DNA of 64,000 nucleotides, taken from Amycolatopsis sp. GM8. GTDB lineage: Bacteria > Actinomycetota > Actinomycetes > Mycobacteriales > Pseudonocardiaceae. The number at the start of each line of letters is the position of its first letter. The first letter of the stretch is position 1. A program made the position numbers and the translations under genes. The notes below the pieces were generated by a model, which saw only the letters and a program-made list of their open reading frames with translations, ran no database searches and had not been told where the DNA came from. This document shows, piece by piece, positions 7,980 to 16,507 of the stretch. The DNA lies in assembly GCF_021653975.1 (NCBI RefSeq), contig NZ_JAJKFK010000004.1:1-64000 (forward strand), read 5' to 3'.

Positions 7980-8813
7980 ATGGGCCGCTTGGACGGCAAG
8001 GTGGCACTCGTAACGGGTGCGGCGCGCGGGCAGGGACGCGCCATCGCGGTGCGGTTCGCGCAAGAAGGTGCCGCCGTGGTCGCGCTGGACGCCTGCACGA
8101 CGTACGCCCACATCGACTACCCGTTGCCCACCCCGGAAGACCTGGACGAGACGGCCGCGCTCGTCAAGGACGTGGGGGGACGGATCGAGACGGTTCTCGC
8201 CGACGTACGCGATGCCGACGCCGTGCAGTCCGCAGTCGATGTCGCGAAGGAGGCGTTCGGCGGCCTCACGACCGTGTGCGCGAACGCGGGCATCGGTGGC
8301 GAGCGCGGAAAGATGTGGGACACCCACGAGGACGTGTGGCGGACCGTCCTCGACGTGAACCTGCTGGGCGTGTGGAAGACGGTGCGGGCCGCCGTCCCCG
8401 CGCTGATCGAGTCCGGCGGGGGCTCGGTCGTGCTCACGAGCTCGCTTGCCGGGATCCAGGGGATCCGGCACACGTCCGCCTATGTGGCGGCCAAGCACGG
8501 TGTCGTCGGGATGATGCGCGCACTCGCGAACGAAGCGGGCGAATTCAACATCCGGGCCAACGCCATCCTGCCCGGCAACACGAACACGCCACTGCTCAAC
8601 AACAAGGCCACCTGGCGGCTCTTCCGGCCCGACCTCCCGGACCCCTCGGTGGAGGACGTGAAGGAGACGATGCGGGGACTGGCACTTCTGCCCACCCCGT
8701 GGGTCGAAGCCGAGGACATCGCCAATACCGCGCTGTGGCTGGCCAGTGACGAGTCGCGTTTCGTCACCGGAGTCTTCATTCCCGTGGACGCGGGCTGGCA
8801 CGTGCGAACCTGA
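7980..8813 (+). CDS. SDR oxidoreductase, mycofactocin-associated type
   Basis: A 277-residue short-chain dehydrogenase. It has the cofactor motif [12 protein letters not shown] (about 12-23), the NAG motif (CANAGIGG), and the catalytic Ser and Tyr-x-x-x-Lys (TSSLAG, YVAAKHG). The GQGR form of the glycine motif, the insert with YPLPTPEDLDETAALV (about 44-60) and the long C-terminal loop are marks of the SDR subfamily that co-occurs with mycofactocin; in that subfamily NAD stays bound and electrons pass to mycofactocin. A strong GAAGAAGGAG ribosome site precedes it. A terminator follows at 8893. It probably oxidises a secondary alcohol made in the pathway. Confidence 0.88.
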   Translation: MGRLDGKVALVTGAARGQGRAIAVRFAQEGAAVVALDACTTYAHIDYPLPTPEDLDETAALVKDVGGRIETVLADVRDADAVQSAVDVAKEAFGGLTTVCANAGIGGERGKMWDTHEDVWRTVLDVNLLGVWKTVRAAVPALIESGGGSVVLTSSLAGIQGIRHTSAYVAAKHGVVGMMRALANEAGEFNIRANAILPGNTNTPLLNNKATWRLFRPDLPDPSVEDVKETMRGLALLPTPWVEAEDIANTALWLASDESRFVTGVFIPVDAGWHVRT

Positions 8814-8892
8814 CCGCCCTGCGATAGAGGTGATCGCCCACGCCCCGCCGGGACAGCCGGCGAGGGCGTGGTCGTCGTTCCGGTCCACGAAG

Positions 8893-8927
8893 GAGCCGGC
8901 GAAGAGTGCTTCGCCGGCTCTTTCTGT
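8893..8927 (+). terminator. Rho-independent terminator
   Basis: GAGCCGGCGAAG (8893-8904) pairs perfectly with CTTCGCCGGCTC (8909-8920) around an AGTG loop, followed by TTTCTGTT. It closes the propeller-SDR transcript before the ABC transporter promoter. Confidence 0.85.
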
Positions 8928-8945
8928 TGCCGAGCAAAACCGCTC

Positions 8946-8974
8946 TTGACGTGACTGTAGTCACCTCCTACGTT
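8946..8974 (+). promoter_or_regulatory. Promoter of the ABC transporter operon
   Basis: TTGACG (8946-8951), a 17-base spacer and TACGTT (8969-8974) form a plausible sigma-70-type promoter about 95 bases before the permease start. The sequence after the -10 box (TTATGCACATC) is only a weak match to the GTATAC-type operator family. Confidence 0.5.
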
Positions 8975-9070
8975 ATGCACATCATCACACAGAAAAATAT
9001 GCAATCTGGGTGAGAGATGGCAGGGCGCCGGCGTGGCGGCCTGACCCGGGAACTCAAGGAGGAGTTGACC

Positions 9071-10102
9071 GTGAGCGAGGTGCGAGATCGCGCGATCGAA
9101 ATCGGCGGGAGTGGCGAGAGCGGCCACCCGGGCAAGGCGTCCGTCGCGGCCTCCGTGCGGGCGAGGATCGGTGCCCTCCCGCCCTGGGCCGGCATCGTCA
9201 CGGCCACCGTCATCCTGGTGATCGCGCTCTCCGCCTCGGAGCCGCTCTTCCTGACCTCGCGCAATCTGGAATCGGTGCTGACCGGGATGTCGCCGGTCCT
9301 GGTCATGGCGGCGGGCACCACGATGCTCATCACGCTCGGCTATGTGGACCTGTCCATCGGCTCCCTGATGGCCCTGTCGATGGTCCTGCTCGCCGGCATT
9401 TCGGGGCTCGGCTTACCCGGGATCGTCGTGGTGCTCGCGGTGATCGCGTTCGCCGGAGCGGCGTCAGGGCTGACGGCCGGGTTCCTGGTGGGCAAGGTTG
9501 GACTGTCCTTTTTCGTCGTGACACTGGGTTTGCTGACCATCTTCCGGTCGGCCGCCCAGATCCCGACGAAGGGCATCCCGCAGCCCCTGCGGGGTTCCGG
9601 TGCGGCGGTCGTGAACTGGATGAGCAACGCGACCCCGGGCGGCATCCCGGCCGCCTTCGCCATCGCGTTCGTCGTCGTCCTGCTCGCCGCCCTTCTCATG
9701 TCTCGCACGGAGTTCGGCAATGCGGTACGGGCAATCGGCGGGAACGCGGTCGCGGCCCGGCTGGCGGGCATTCCGGTCGGCCGGGTGAAGCTCCTGGTCT
9801 TCGCCCTGAGCGGGCTCACCGTCGGCATCGCCGCGATCCTCTTCGCGGGGCGCGGCGCGTCGGCGGACCCTAATGCCGGCGTCGGCTTCGAGTTGTCCGT
9901 CATCGCGGGAGTGCTGCTCGGCGGCTCTTCTTTTCAAGGCGGCAGCGGCACGTTCACCGGCAGCCTGTTCGGCGTCGCCTTCGTGGCGTTCGTCCAGAAC
10001 GGCTTGGACCTCAACGGCGTGGAACCGTTCTGGCAGGGAGTTGTGACCGGTGTGGTGCTGATCGCGGCGGTCGGGCTCGAGCTGCTCAGGAAGCGGGCCT
10101 GA
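9071..10102 (+). CDS. ABC transporter permease, ribose/monosaccharide type
   Basis: A 343-residue membrane permease of the BPD_transp_2 (RbsC/XylH) family with 8-10 hydrophobic helices. Recognisable blocks are VLVMAAGTTMLITLGYVDLSIGS (about 63-85) and the cytoplasmic coupling loop FGNAVRAIGGNAVAARLAGI. The start is taken as GTG 9071 because AAGGAGG lies eight bases upstream; ATG 9017 in the same frame has a poor ribosome site. It works with the ATPase and lipoprotein encoded just downstream (2 bases and an overlap apart). Sugar-type importers of this family also carry polyols, nucleosides and aromatic or cyclic compounds, so the substrate is open. Confidence 0.9.
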   Translation: MSEVRDRAIEIGGSGESGHPGKASVAASVRARIGALPPWAGIVTATVILVIALSASEPLFLTSRNLESVLTGMSPVLVMAAGTTMLITLGYVDLSIGSLMALSMVLLAGISGLGLPGIVVVLAVIAFAGAASGLTAGFLVGKVGLSFFVVTLGLLTIFRSAAQIPTKGIPQPLRGSGAAVVNWMSNATPGGIPAAFAIAFVVVLLAALLMSRTEFGNAVRAIGGNAVAARLAGIPVGRVKLLVFALSGLTVGIAAILFAGRGASADPNAGVGFELSVIAGVLLGGSSFQGGSGTFTGSLFGVAFVAFVQNGLDLNGVEPFWQGVVTGVVLIAAVGLELLRKRA

Positions 10103-10103
10103 C

Positions 10104-11624
10104 ATGCTCGATCTCGAAGCCATCGACAAGAACTTCAGCGGTGTCCGGGCACTGCGCGGGGTCTCACTTCGGGTGGAACCCGGGGAAATCCGGGCCCTTC
10201 TCGGGGAGAACGGATCGGGTAAGAGCACGCTGGTCCGGATCCTCGCCGGTGAGGTCGCGCAGGACCACGGCAGCGTCCTCGTCAACGACGTGGTCCTGCC
10301 GCCACGGGACGTGCCCAGCCGCAAGGTGGCGTCCGTCGGTGTTGTCGGGCAGACCGCGGAGGTCTGCGCGGAGATGACGGTCGCCGACAACATGTTCCTG
10401 TCCGACCGGCGGCGCGCCGGCCTGCGGGGTCTGAAGTCCAGGCGGGCGGCCGCACGCGCCCAGAAGATCCTCGACGAGTGGGGGATCGAGCTGGACGCCT
10501 GTGCGCGGGTCGGTGATCTTTCGCAGGATCAACAGCACCTTGTGGAGGTGGCGCGGGTCATCGCACAGGACGCGAAGATCGTCGCGTTCGACGAGACGAC
10601 CGCGTCCCTGACCGAGGACCACGTGCGGCGCCTGTTCACGATCATTCGGCGGATGGGCGAGCGGGGTGCCGCGATTCTGTTCGTGACCCACCGTCTGGTC
10701 GAGGTGTTCGAACTGTGCGACAGCGCCACGGTCCTGCGCGACGGCGAGCATGTGGAGACCGCGCCGGTCTCGTCCCTGGACACCGATCGCATCGTGCGGC
10801 TGATGGTGGGGCGGAGCATTCGCGACCAGTTCTTCCGGCCCGCCGCCGAACAGGGTTCGGTGATGCTCACCGTCGACGGTGTCATCGAGACGGCGAAGGG
10901 CGAGTCGTACCAGCTGCGGGTTCGCGCCGGTGAGGTTCTCGGTGTCGCCGGTCTGGTCGGCAGTGGACGGAGCAACCTGCTCGAAAGTATCTACGGGCTG
11001 CGGCGCCGGCAGGGAACGGTGACGTGTGGCGACCGCCGGGTGCGCATTGGCAGCCCGGCCGCGGCCATGGACGCCGGCATCGGATTGGTTCCCGAGGATC
11101 GCCGGCGCCAGGGCCTGGCGGTGGGTCAATCGGTGCGGCAGAACGCCAGTCTCCTCGACCCCGCGCGGCGCGGGCTCGCGCACGTGACGTCGTACGCCCG
11201 TGGCGAGCGGCATGTGACGACGATGCGTGAGCGGGTTCGCCTCAAGGCCCCCAATGCGCGGAACGCGGCGGGCACCCTGTCCGGCGGAAACCAGCAGAAG
11301 ATCGTCCTGGGCCGCTTGCTGGAGGCGGCGCCCGGTGTGCTGCTTCTCGACGAGCCGACCCGCGGCATCGACGTCGGCGCGAAGCGGGAGATCTACGACC
11401 TGATCCACCAGCTGGCCGAACGAGGAACCGCCATTGTCCTCGTCGCCTCCGAGTTGCCGGAGCTGCTGGGTCTGAGCGACCGGATCGTCGCGCTGCACTC
11501 GGGTCGCGTGGTGGAGGAATTCCCGCGGGGCGTCGACGCCGTGGCCATCGGGCGGGCCATCACCGGAATTGGTCAGGTCGTCACCGACGCCGACCGAAAT
11601 CCATTTTCGAGAGGAATGAAATGA
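10104..11624 (+). CDS. ABC transporter ATP-binding protein, double-domain (RbsA-like)
   Basis: A 506-residue cytoplasmic ATPase with two nucleotide-binding domains in tandem. The first has Walker A GENGSGKST (about 33-41), an altered signature LSQDQQHLVEVAR and Walker B KIVAFDETT. The second has a degenerate Walker A, GLVGSGRSN, as is usual in this family, the signature LSGGNQQKIVLGR (about 392-404) and Walker B LLLDEPTRGID. It starts two bases after the permease stop and ends in an ATGA overlap with the binding-protein gene. It powers the importer of this operon. Confidence 0.93.
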   Translation: MLDLEAIDKNFSGVRALRGVSLRVEPGEIRALLGENGSGKSTLVRILAGEVAQDHGSVLVNDVVLPPRDVPSRKVASVGVVGQTAEVCAEMTVADNMFLSDRRRAGLRGLKSRRAAARAQKILDEWGIELDACARVGDLSQDQQHLVEVARVIAQDAKIVAFDETTASLTEDHVRRLFTIIRRMGERGAAILFVTHRLVEVFELCDSATVLRDGEHVETAPVSSLDTDRIVRLMVGRSIRDQFFRPAAEQGSVMLTVDGVIETAKGESYQLRVRAGEVLGVAGLVGSGRSNLLESIYGLRRRQGTVTCGDRRVRIGSPAAAMDAGIGLVPEDRRRQGLAVGQSVRQNASLLDPARRGLAHVTSYARGERHVTTMRERVRLKAPNARNAAGTLSGGNQQKIVLGRLLEAAPGVLLLDEPTRGIDVGAKREIYDLIHQLAERGTAIVLVASELPELLGLSDRIVALHSGRVVEEFPRGVDAVAIGRAITGIGQVVTDADRNPFSRGMK

Positions 11625-12583
11625 CTGGAAAACGGCATTATCTCGGCTATGCCGCATTGTCGGCCGCGCTGGTGGCCGCCCTTGCCGGGTGTGGATCGGG
11701 CGACGCGGCGAGTGGTGCGAACACGATCGCCTATCTGCAGCCGTTCGGGGCCGACCCGGCCGTGCAGTCGGTGACCTTCGGCGTGCAGTGCGCCGCCAAG
11801 CAGCATGGCGACAAGGTGCTCCTGTACGACGCCGCGCTCGATCAGAACAAGCAGATCAACCAGTTCAACACCGCGATGACCCAGGGTGCGACCGGGATCA
11901 TCTCGCACACGGTGAACCAGGCGGCGATGTATCCCTCCTACGCGCGGGCGCACGACCAGAAGGTCCCCGTCGTCGACTTCGTGGGCGCCGACCACAACCC
12001 ACCCAACGCGACCTATGTGGGTGAAGACCCGGCGGCTGTCGCCCAGGTGACGGTGGACGCGATCCTCAAGGCCATCCCCTCCGGCGCGAAGGCCGTCATG
12101 ATCGGCGGGCCGCCCTCGGCGTCCGGTGTGACGCCGCGGCAGGACGCCTTCAAGGTGGCGGCCGAAAAGGCCGGGATCACGATTCTCGGCAAGGAAGACA
12201 GTCTCACCCTGACGCCGGACGACATCCAGAAGAAGGCATCCAGCCTGCTGCTGCAATACCCCACCGCGAACGTCATCTGGGGTATCACCGCGAATACCGC
12301 GGCAGTCGCGGGACAGCTGGCGAAGCAGCAAGGCATCCCGGTCGGAAACGGTGTGGTCAGTGTCGGCGCCGGCGCCACTGTGGACGTGGCCGACAAGGTC
12401 CGTGACGGCGCACTGACCATCATGGTCGACACCATGGGCTACGAGTGGGGTCAGGCGATGGTCGGGCTGCTGAACGACGCGATCGCCGGCAAGCAGATCA
12501 GCAATCCCGCGTTCAACTACCAGCCGTACACGAAGGACAACATCAGCACGTGGCTCGATCCCGCGAAACGGTGCGCATCCTGA
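11621..12583 (+). CDS. Sugar-type ABC solute-binding lipoprotein
   Basis: A 320-residue exported receptor of the periplasmic-binding-protein class B (RbsB-like) fold. The N-terminus is a lipoprotein signal: basic MTGKRHYLGY, a hydrophobic stretch, then the lipobox LAGC with Cys23. The mature part has the two-lobe pattern, including TQGATGIISHTVNQ, VPVVDFVGADHN and the hinge-side region VIWGITANTAA. It captures the substrate outside the membrane for the permease and ATPase encoded upstream. As the last gene it normally gives the operon's specificity, but no ligand can be predicted from sequence alone. A strong terminator follows. Confidence 0.9.
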   Translation: MTGKRHYLGYAALSAALVAALAGCGSGDAASGANTIAYLQPFGADPAVQSVTFGVQCAAKQHGDKVLLYDAALDQNKQINQFNTAMTQGATGIISHTVNQAAMYPSYARAHDQKVPVVDFVGADHNPPNATYVGEDPAAVAQVTVDAILKAIPSGAKAVMIGGPPSASGVTPRQDAFKVAAEKAGITILGKEDSLTLTPDDIQKKASSLLLQYPTANVIWGITANTAAVAGQLAKQQGIPVGNGVVSVGAGATVDVADKVRDGALTIMVDTMGYEWGQAMVGLLNDAIAGKQISNPAFNYQPYTKDNISTWLDPAKRCAS

Positions 12584-12585
12584 TC

Positions 12586-12624
12586 GCTTCGGGAACCACC
12601 CGGCACTCGGGTGGTTCCCGAAGC
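12586..12624 (+). terminator. Rho-independent-type terminator after the ABC operon
   Basis: A 17-bp perfect stem (12586-12602 with 12608-12624) encloses a five-base loop. The right arm ends in GAAGC followed by CTTGTG. It is long and GC-rich, with little T-run, as is common in actinobacteria. Confidence 0.8.
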
Positions 12625-12625
12625 C

Positions 12626-12668
12626 TTGTGAGGCATAGTGAAGTGTGTACAATTACGCATACGTAATG
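12626..12668 (+). promoter_or_regulatory. Promoter with overlapping operator before the Mo-hydroxylase operon
   Basis: TTGTGA (12626-12631), a 16-base spacer and TACAAT (12648-12653) form the likely promoter. Directly over it lies a perfect dyad, ATTACG-CATA-CGTAAT (12652-12667). The stretch GTGTACAATTACGCATAC matches the minus-strand site at 27134-27116 at 13 of 18 positions, and all five differences are transitions. This suggests one regulator acts on both. Confidence 0.65.
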
Positions 12669-12747
12669 CTTCCGGTGCACTGAACCCGGTTTCCTGCCGT
12701 CTAGCATGGATGCCGGTGCGACCTGGCGATCAAGGGAGACCACCGAG

Positions 12748-15180
12748 GTGGATGTGTTGCAATCCTCGAATAGCGTGACTCGCGTCGACGGCACCGCCGA
12801 ATCAGGCCGCCACGAGGATCAGCCCCGCCGGCAGCACGGAGACCGGATCCTGACGGGCCGGGAGCAGTACCTCGACGACATCAGCGTCCCCGGCATGCTC
12901 CACGCGGCCCTGGCGCGCAGCCCGCACCCGCATGCGCGGATCGTTTCCATCGACGCCACCGCCGCTGAGGCGATTCCCGGCGTCGAGGTGGTCCTCACCG
13001 GGGAGCGCGCCGCCGGGATGGCCAAACCGGTACCGCATTTCATGGACCCCGGCTTGGCGGGCGGCCTCAATACCGCGGACTTCGGGGTGCTCGCCGTGGG
13101 CAAGGTCCGCTGGGTGGGAGAACCGGTGGCAGCGGTCGTCGCCGACTCACTGGCGACCGCGGAGGCGGCGGTGACCGCGATCGCGGTGGAGTACGAGATT
13201 CTGCCCGCCGTCTTCGAAGCCGAGGACGCGATGCGGGCGGAGGCTCCCCGGCTTTTCGAGCACTGGCCGGACAACGTCATCGGTCACCTTCCCAATACCG
13301 AGGGCGACGCGGACGCCAAGATCAGGGACGCCGAGTACCGTGCCTCGGCGCGTATCACGTCCGGACGGCATCAGCCGGTGCCCATGGAGACCAGGGGCTA
13401 TGTCGGATCGTGGGTGACACCGGACCGGATCGAACTCTGGGCCGCCACCCAGAATCCCCATGTGCTGCGGACGCGGCTGGCGGACATGCTGGGGCTGTCC
13501 GAAGAACGGATCCGGGTCATCGCCCCGCGAATGGGCGGATCCTTCGGATACAAGTTCGTCGGCTTCCCCGAAGAGGTCCTGGTGTGCCTGCTGAGCCGGC
13601 TCACCGGGGCACCGGTGAAATGGATCGAAACGCGCGCCGACGAACTGCTGGCCGGCGGCCGCGAGTTCACCCACGACGTCGAGTTCGGTTTCAACGCCGA
13701 CGGGGTTCTCGAAGGATTCAAGGTACGCAGCGTCGGAAACGTCGGATGCCTCGCGTCATGGAGCGGGTGGGGAATGGCCGCGCAAGGCTGCTTCACCTAC
13801 CCGGGTGTCTACAAATGCGCCGACTACGCGGTCGAGGTCATTCCCGTCGTGACGAACAAGGCGCCGTGGTCCGGGTTTCGCGCCTACGGCAAGGAACAGG
13901 CGAACCTCGTGCTCGACCGGATCATGGACCTGATCAGCACGAAGCTCGGCATCGACCCCGCGACGGTCCGGTTCCGGAACTTCCAGTCCTCCGAGGGGAT
14001 GCCGGGCTGGGTCCACAACAAGCACATCGACTCGGCGAACTACGCCGGGGCACTCACGAAGTTGCTCCAGTTCGCCGACTACGACGGGTTGCGCCGGCGG
14101 CAGGCCGAGGCCAGGAAGCAGGGCAGGCTGCTCGGCGTCGGATTGGGCTACGAACTCACCCCCGAGGGCGGCGAGATGTTCGACAGCCTGACCCGGGGCC
14201 ACGACAGTGCCACGGTCCGGGTGCATCCCTCCGGCACCGTCACCGTCGCCACCGGCATCACCAGTCCGGGAACCGGCAACGACACCACCATCGCGTTCGT
14301 CGTGGCGCGCGAGTTCGGGATCGACCTGGACCGTATCGACACCATCCAGGGGGACACCGACCGCGCCCCGTACGGCTTCGGCATCATGGGCGGCCGGGCC
14401 GCCATGGCCGGCACAGCCGCCGCGGCCGACGCCGCCCGGGAAATCCGCCGGCACATGATCACGTTCACCGCGGCGGAATGGGGATGTGCCCCCGAGCAGA
14501 TCGTGTTCGGCGGGGGCTCGGTCCGGGCCACCCACGACGAGTCGAAGTCGATGTCCTTCGAGGAGCTGGCCTCGTCGATCTACCGGCGCGGCTCGAACGG
14601 TTCGAGTCAGAGCGGCATCACACACGCCGACCTCGAAGCGACGAAGGTCGCCGGTCCGGACAACTTCCACCACGAACCGGACGAGCAGGGACGGATCAAC
14701 TTCTATGCCTCCTATCCCTATTGCGCGGCCGTCGTCGTGGTGGAGGTGGACGGCGAGACCGGTGTCGTGACGGTCCAGGAGTGTTCGGCCGTTGACGACT
14801 GCGGTGCGGTCCTGAACAGCAACTTCGTCGACAGCCAGCTCTACGGCGCGCTGGCGCAGGGGATAGGCGGAACTCTCTGGGAGGACCTGCCTTATGACGA
14901 GACCGGCATTTCACAGGCACAAAGCCTGAAGGAGTACCTGCTGCCGCGAGCCAGTGACCTGCCGGCTTTCCGGGTGGCGCATCAGGAGACGCCGAGTCCC
15001 TTCACCAGGTTCGGGACGAAGGGGGCCGGTGACAGTGGCATCGGGTCGGGGATGGCTGCGGTGCTCAACGCGGTCAACGACGCCATCGCCCCACTCGGCG
15101 CGCAGATCCATCACCTGCCATTGAGCCCCCCGAGAATCCTGAACGCCATCAAGGCGGCGGGGGAGATGACGCACCCGTGA
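12748..15180 (+). CDS. Molybdenum hydroxylase large subunit (xanthine/CO dehydrogenase family)
   Basis: An 810-residue molybdopterin-cytosine-dinucleotide-type catalytic subunit that hydroxylates a substrate with water. It has the hammerhead domain (about 20-140), then the Mo-binding blocks MGGSFGYK, APWSGFRAYGKEQAN, the normally GQG-type loop as TSPGTGNDTT, and MGGRAAMAG. The active-site loop, usually GVGE, reads TKGAGDSGIGSG (about 772-783): Asp replaces the near-invariant catalytic Glu. GTG 12748 is preferred, with AAGGGAG nine bases upstream; ATG 12706 would add 14 residues. It forms a three-subunit enzyme with the next two genes, in CoxL-M-S-like order large-FAD-FeS. Its substrate, perhaps an aldehyde or heterocycle, is unknown. 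Confidence 0.9.
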   Translation: MDVLQSSNSVTRVDGTAESGRHEDQPRRQHGDRILTGREQYLDDISVPGMLHAALARSPHPHARIVSIDATAAEAIPGVEVVLTGERAAGMAKPVPHFMDPGLAGGLNTADFGVLAVGKVRWVGEPVAAVVADSLATAEAAVTAIAVEYEILPAVFEAEDAMRAEAPRLFEHWPDNVIGHLPNTEGDADAKIRDAEYRASARITSGRHQPVPMETRGYVGSWVTPDRIELWAATQNPHVLRTRLADMLGLSEERIRVIAPRMGGSFGYKFVGFPEEVLVCLLSRLTGAPVKWIETRADELLAGGREFTHDVEFGFNADGVLEGFKVRSVGNVGCLASWSGWGMAAQGCFTYPGVYKCADYAVEVIPVVTNKAPWSGFRAYGKEQANLVLDRIMDLISTKLGIDPATVRFRNFQSSEGMPGWVHNKHIDSANYAGALTKLLQFADYDGLRRRQAEARKQGRLLGVGLGYELTPEGGEMFDSLTRGHDSATVRVHPSGTVTVATGITSPGTGNDTTIAFVVAREFGIDLDRIDTIQGDTDRAPYGFGIMGGRAAMAGTAAAADAAREIRRHMITFTAAEWGCAPEQIVFGGGSVRATHDESKSMSFEELASSIYRRGSNGSSQSGITHADLEATKVAGPDNFHHEPDEQGRINFYASYPYCAAVVVVEVDGETGVVTVQECSAVDDCGAVLNSNFVDSQLYGALAQGIGGTLWEDLPYDETGISQAQSLKEYLLPRASDLPAFRVAHQETPSPFTRFGTKGAGDSGIGSGMAAVLNAVNDAIAPLGAQIHHLPLSPPRILNAIKAAGEMTHP

Positions 15181-15995
15181 TCCGCACACGCATGCGGTAT
15201 CACCGGCCGCGGAGTCTTGAAGAGGCCAGCCAGGTGCTCCTCGAACACCACGGCAACGCTGCCGTCGTCGGCGGCGGAACGTTCCTGCTCCCGCGGATGA
15301 CCCGTCATCTGCTGGAGTATGAGCACGTGGTGGATCTCAAGGATCTGGGGCTACGGCAGATCACGAGCACCGACGGCGAGATCGAGATCGGGGCCAGTGT
15401 CAGCTACGTCGATGTGCTGGAATCGGATCTGCTGCGGTCGAACCTGGCCCTGCTGCCGAGAATGGCCCGTGGCATCACCGGCGGCCGGCAGATCACCCAG
15501 CAGGGCACCCTGGTCGGTGCCGTGTGTTTCCATTTCCCCACGACGGATGCGCCGGGTGCTGTGTTCGCCCTCGACGCCATGGTCGACATCCACGGTCCTG
15601 ACGGTCGTCGTTCTGTCCCGATCTCGGATTTCCTGATCGACGCTTTCGTCGTGGATCTGCGGCCCGGGGAGTTCGTTTCGTCGATGCGGTTCGCGCCACA
15701 ACCGTCCGGTGGTTACTGCAAAGTCAAGCACAGCACCGGATCCTGGCCGATCGTCACCGCCAGCGCCGTTCCCGGACCGGGCGGGAGCGTTCGGATCACC
15801 CTGGGTGCCGTCGAGTCCCTGCCGGTGGTGGTGACGGTCGAGGACCCGCTCGACCGGACGGAGCTGAAGCACCGAGTGGACAGCGCCATCACCGCACCGT
15901 GGTCCGATGTTCTCGCGCCCGGCAGCTACCGCGCCGACATCGCGGCGGCCGTCGCGCGCCGGGCGGTCGAAGACCTCATGGGAGTACCGAAATGA
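15177..15995 (+). CDS. Molybdenum hydroxylase FAD-binding subunit
   Basis: A 272-residue FAD subunit of the CoxM/CutM type, passing electrons from the iron-sulfur clusters to the final acceptor. The first FAD loop reads VVGGGTFLLP (about 31-40, usual consensus AGGxDLhP-like). The second conserved region is GGRQITQQGTLVGAVCFHFPTTDAPGAV in two blocks (about 102-129). A C-terminal CO_deh_flav_C-like domain follows from about 180. GTG 15177 overlaps the stop of the large subunit (GTGA), and its stop overlaps the iron-sulfur subunit start. This implies strict co-translation of the complex. Confidence 0.88.
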   Translation: MIRTRMRYHRPRSLEEASQVLLEHHGNAAVVGGGTFLLPRMTRHLLEYEHVVDLKDLGLRQITSTDGEIEIGASVSYVDVLESDLLRSNLALLPRMARGITGGRQITQQGTLVGAVCFHFPTTDAPGAVFALDAMVDIHGPDGRRSVPISDFLIDAFVVDLRPGEFVSSMRFAPQPSGGYCKVKHSTGSWPIVTASAVPGPGGSVRITLGAVESLPVVVTVEDPLDRTELKHRVDSAITAPWSDVLAPGSYRADIAAAVARRAVEDLMGVPK

Positions 15996-16507
15996 CGACA
16001 ACAGAGCCCGACGACGAGGTCCCGACGCGCACGATCAGGCTCCGGGTGAACGGCCGCCAGCGCCGGGTCACGATCGAAGACCGCCAATTGCTCGTCGACG
16101 TGCTTCGCCATGAGTTGCATCTGACCGGTACGCATGCCGGTTGCTACAACGGCGACTGCGCGGCCTGCACCGTGCGCGTCGACGGCCGGATCGCCAAGTC
16201 GTGCCTGCTGCTGGCGGCCAGTGTGGACGGTTGCGAGCTGCGGACGATCGAAGGCATCTCGCCGGAAGGCGAGCTGGGGGACATTCAGCAGGCCTTCTGG
16301 GACTCGGACGCGTTCCAGTGCGGATTCTGCATCGCGGGGCATCTCTTCGCGATCGAGGATCTGCTCGAGTCCAACCCCGAGCCGTCCGACTCCGACGTCC
16401 GCCAGGCACTGACGGGAAACCTCTGCCGGTGCACGGGTTACACGAACATCGTCAAGGCGGCGCAACTGGCCGCACAGCGCCGCCGTGACGCGGTCGAGCA
16501 CACATGA
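15992..16507 (+). CDS. Molybdenum hydroxylase [2Fe-2S] subunit
   Basis: A 171-residue two-cluster iron-sulfur subunit (CoxS/IorA-like). The plant-ferredoxin-like N-terminal cluster uses GCYNGDCAACTV plus a later SC (about 50-73). The helical C-terminal cluster uses QCGFCIAGH and LCRCTGYTNIVKAA (about 112 and 146). The second-cluster loop has IAG where most relatives have a Thr-Pro-Gly. The ATG at 15992 overlaps the FAD-subunit stop. The subunit links the Mo centre to FAD. Confidence 0.92.
   Translation: MTTTEPDDEVPTRTIRLRVNGRQRRVTIEDRQLLVDVLRHELHLTGTHAGCYNGDCAACTVRVDGRIAKSCLLLAASVDGCELRTIEGISPEGELGDIQQAFWDSDAFQCGFCIAGHLFAIEDLLESNPEPSDSDVRQALTGNLCRCTGYTNIVKAAQLAAQRRRDAVEHT

Noticed and set aside
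9071-12583. Naming the importer as a ribose or xylose transporter
   Set aside because: The family fits, but no kinase, isomerase or other sugar gene is nearby and the neighbours oxidise non-sugar compounds. The ligand is left open.
12706-12747. Upstream ATG start for the Mo-hydroxylase large subunit
   Set aside because: It lacks a ribosome site, and AAGGGAG is well placed for the GTG at 12748. It is kept only as an alternative.
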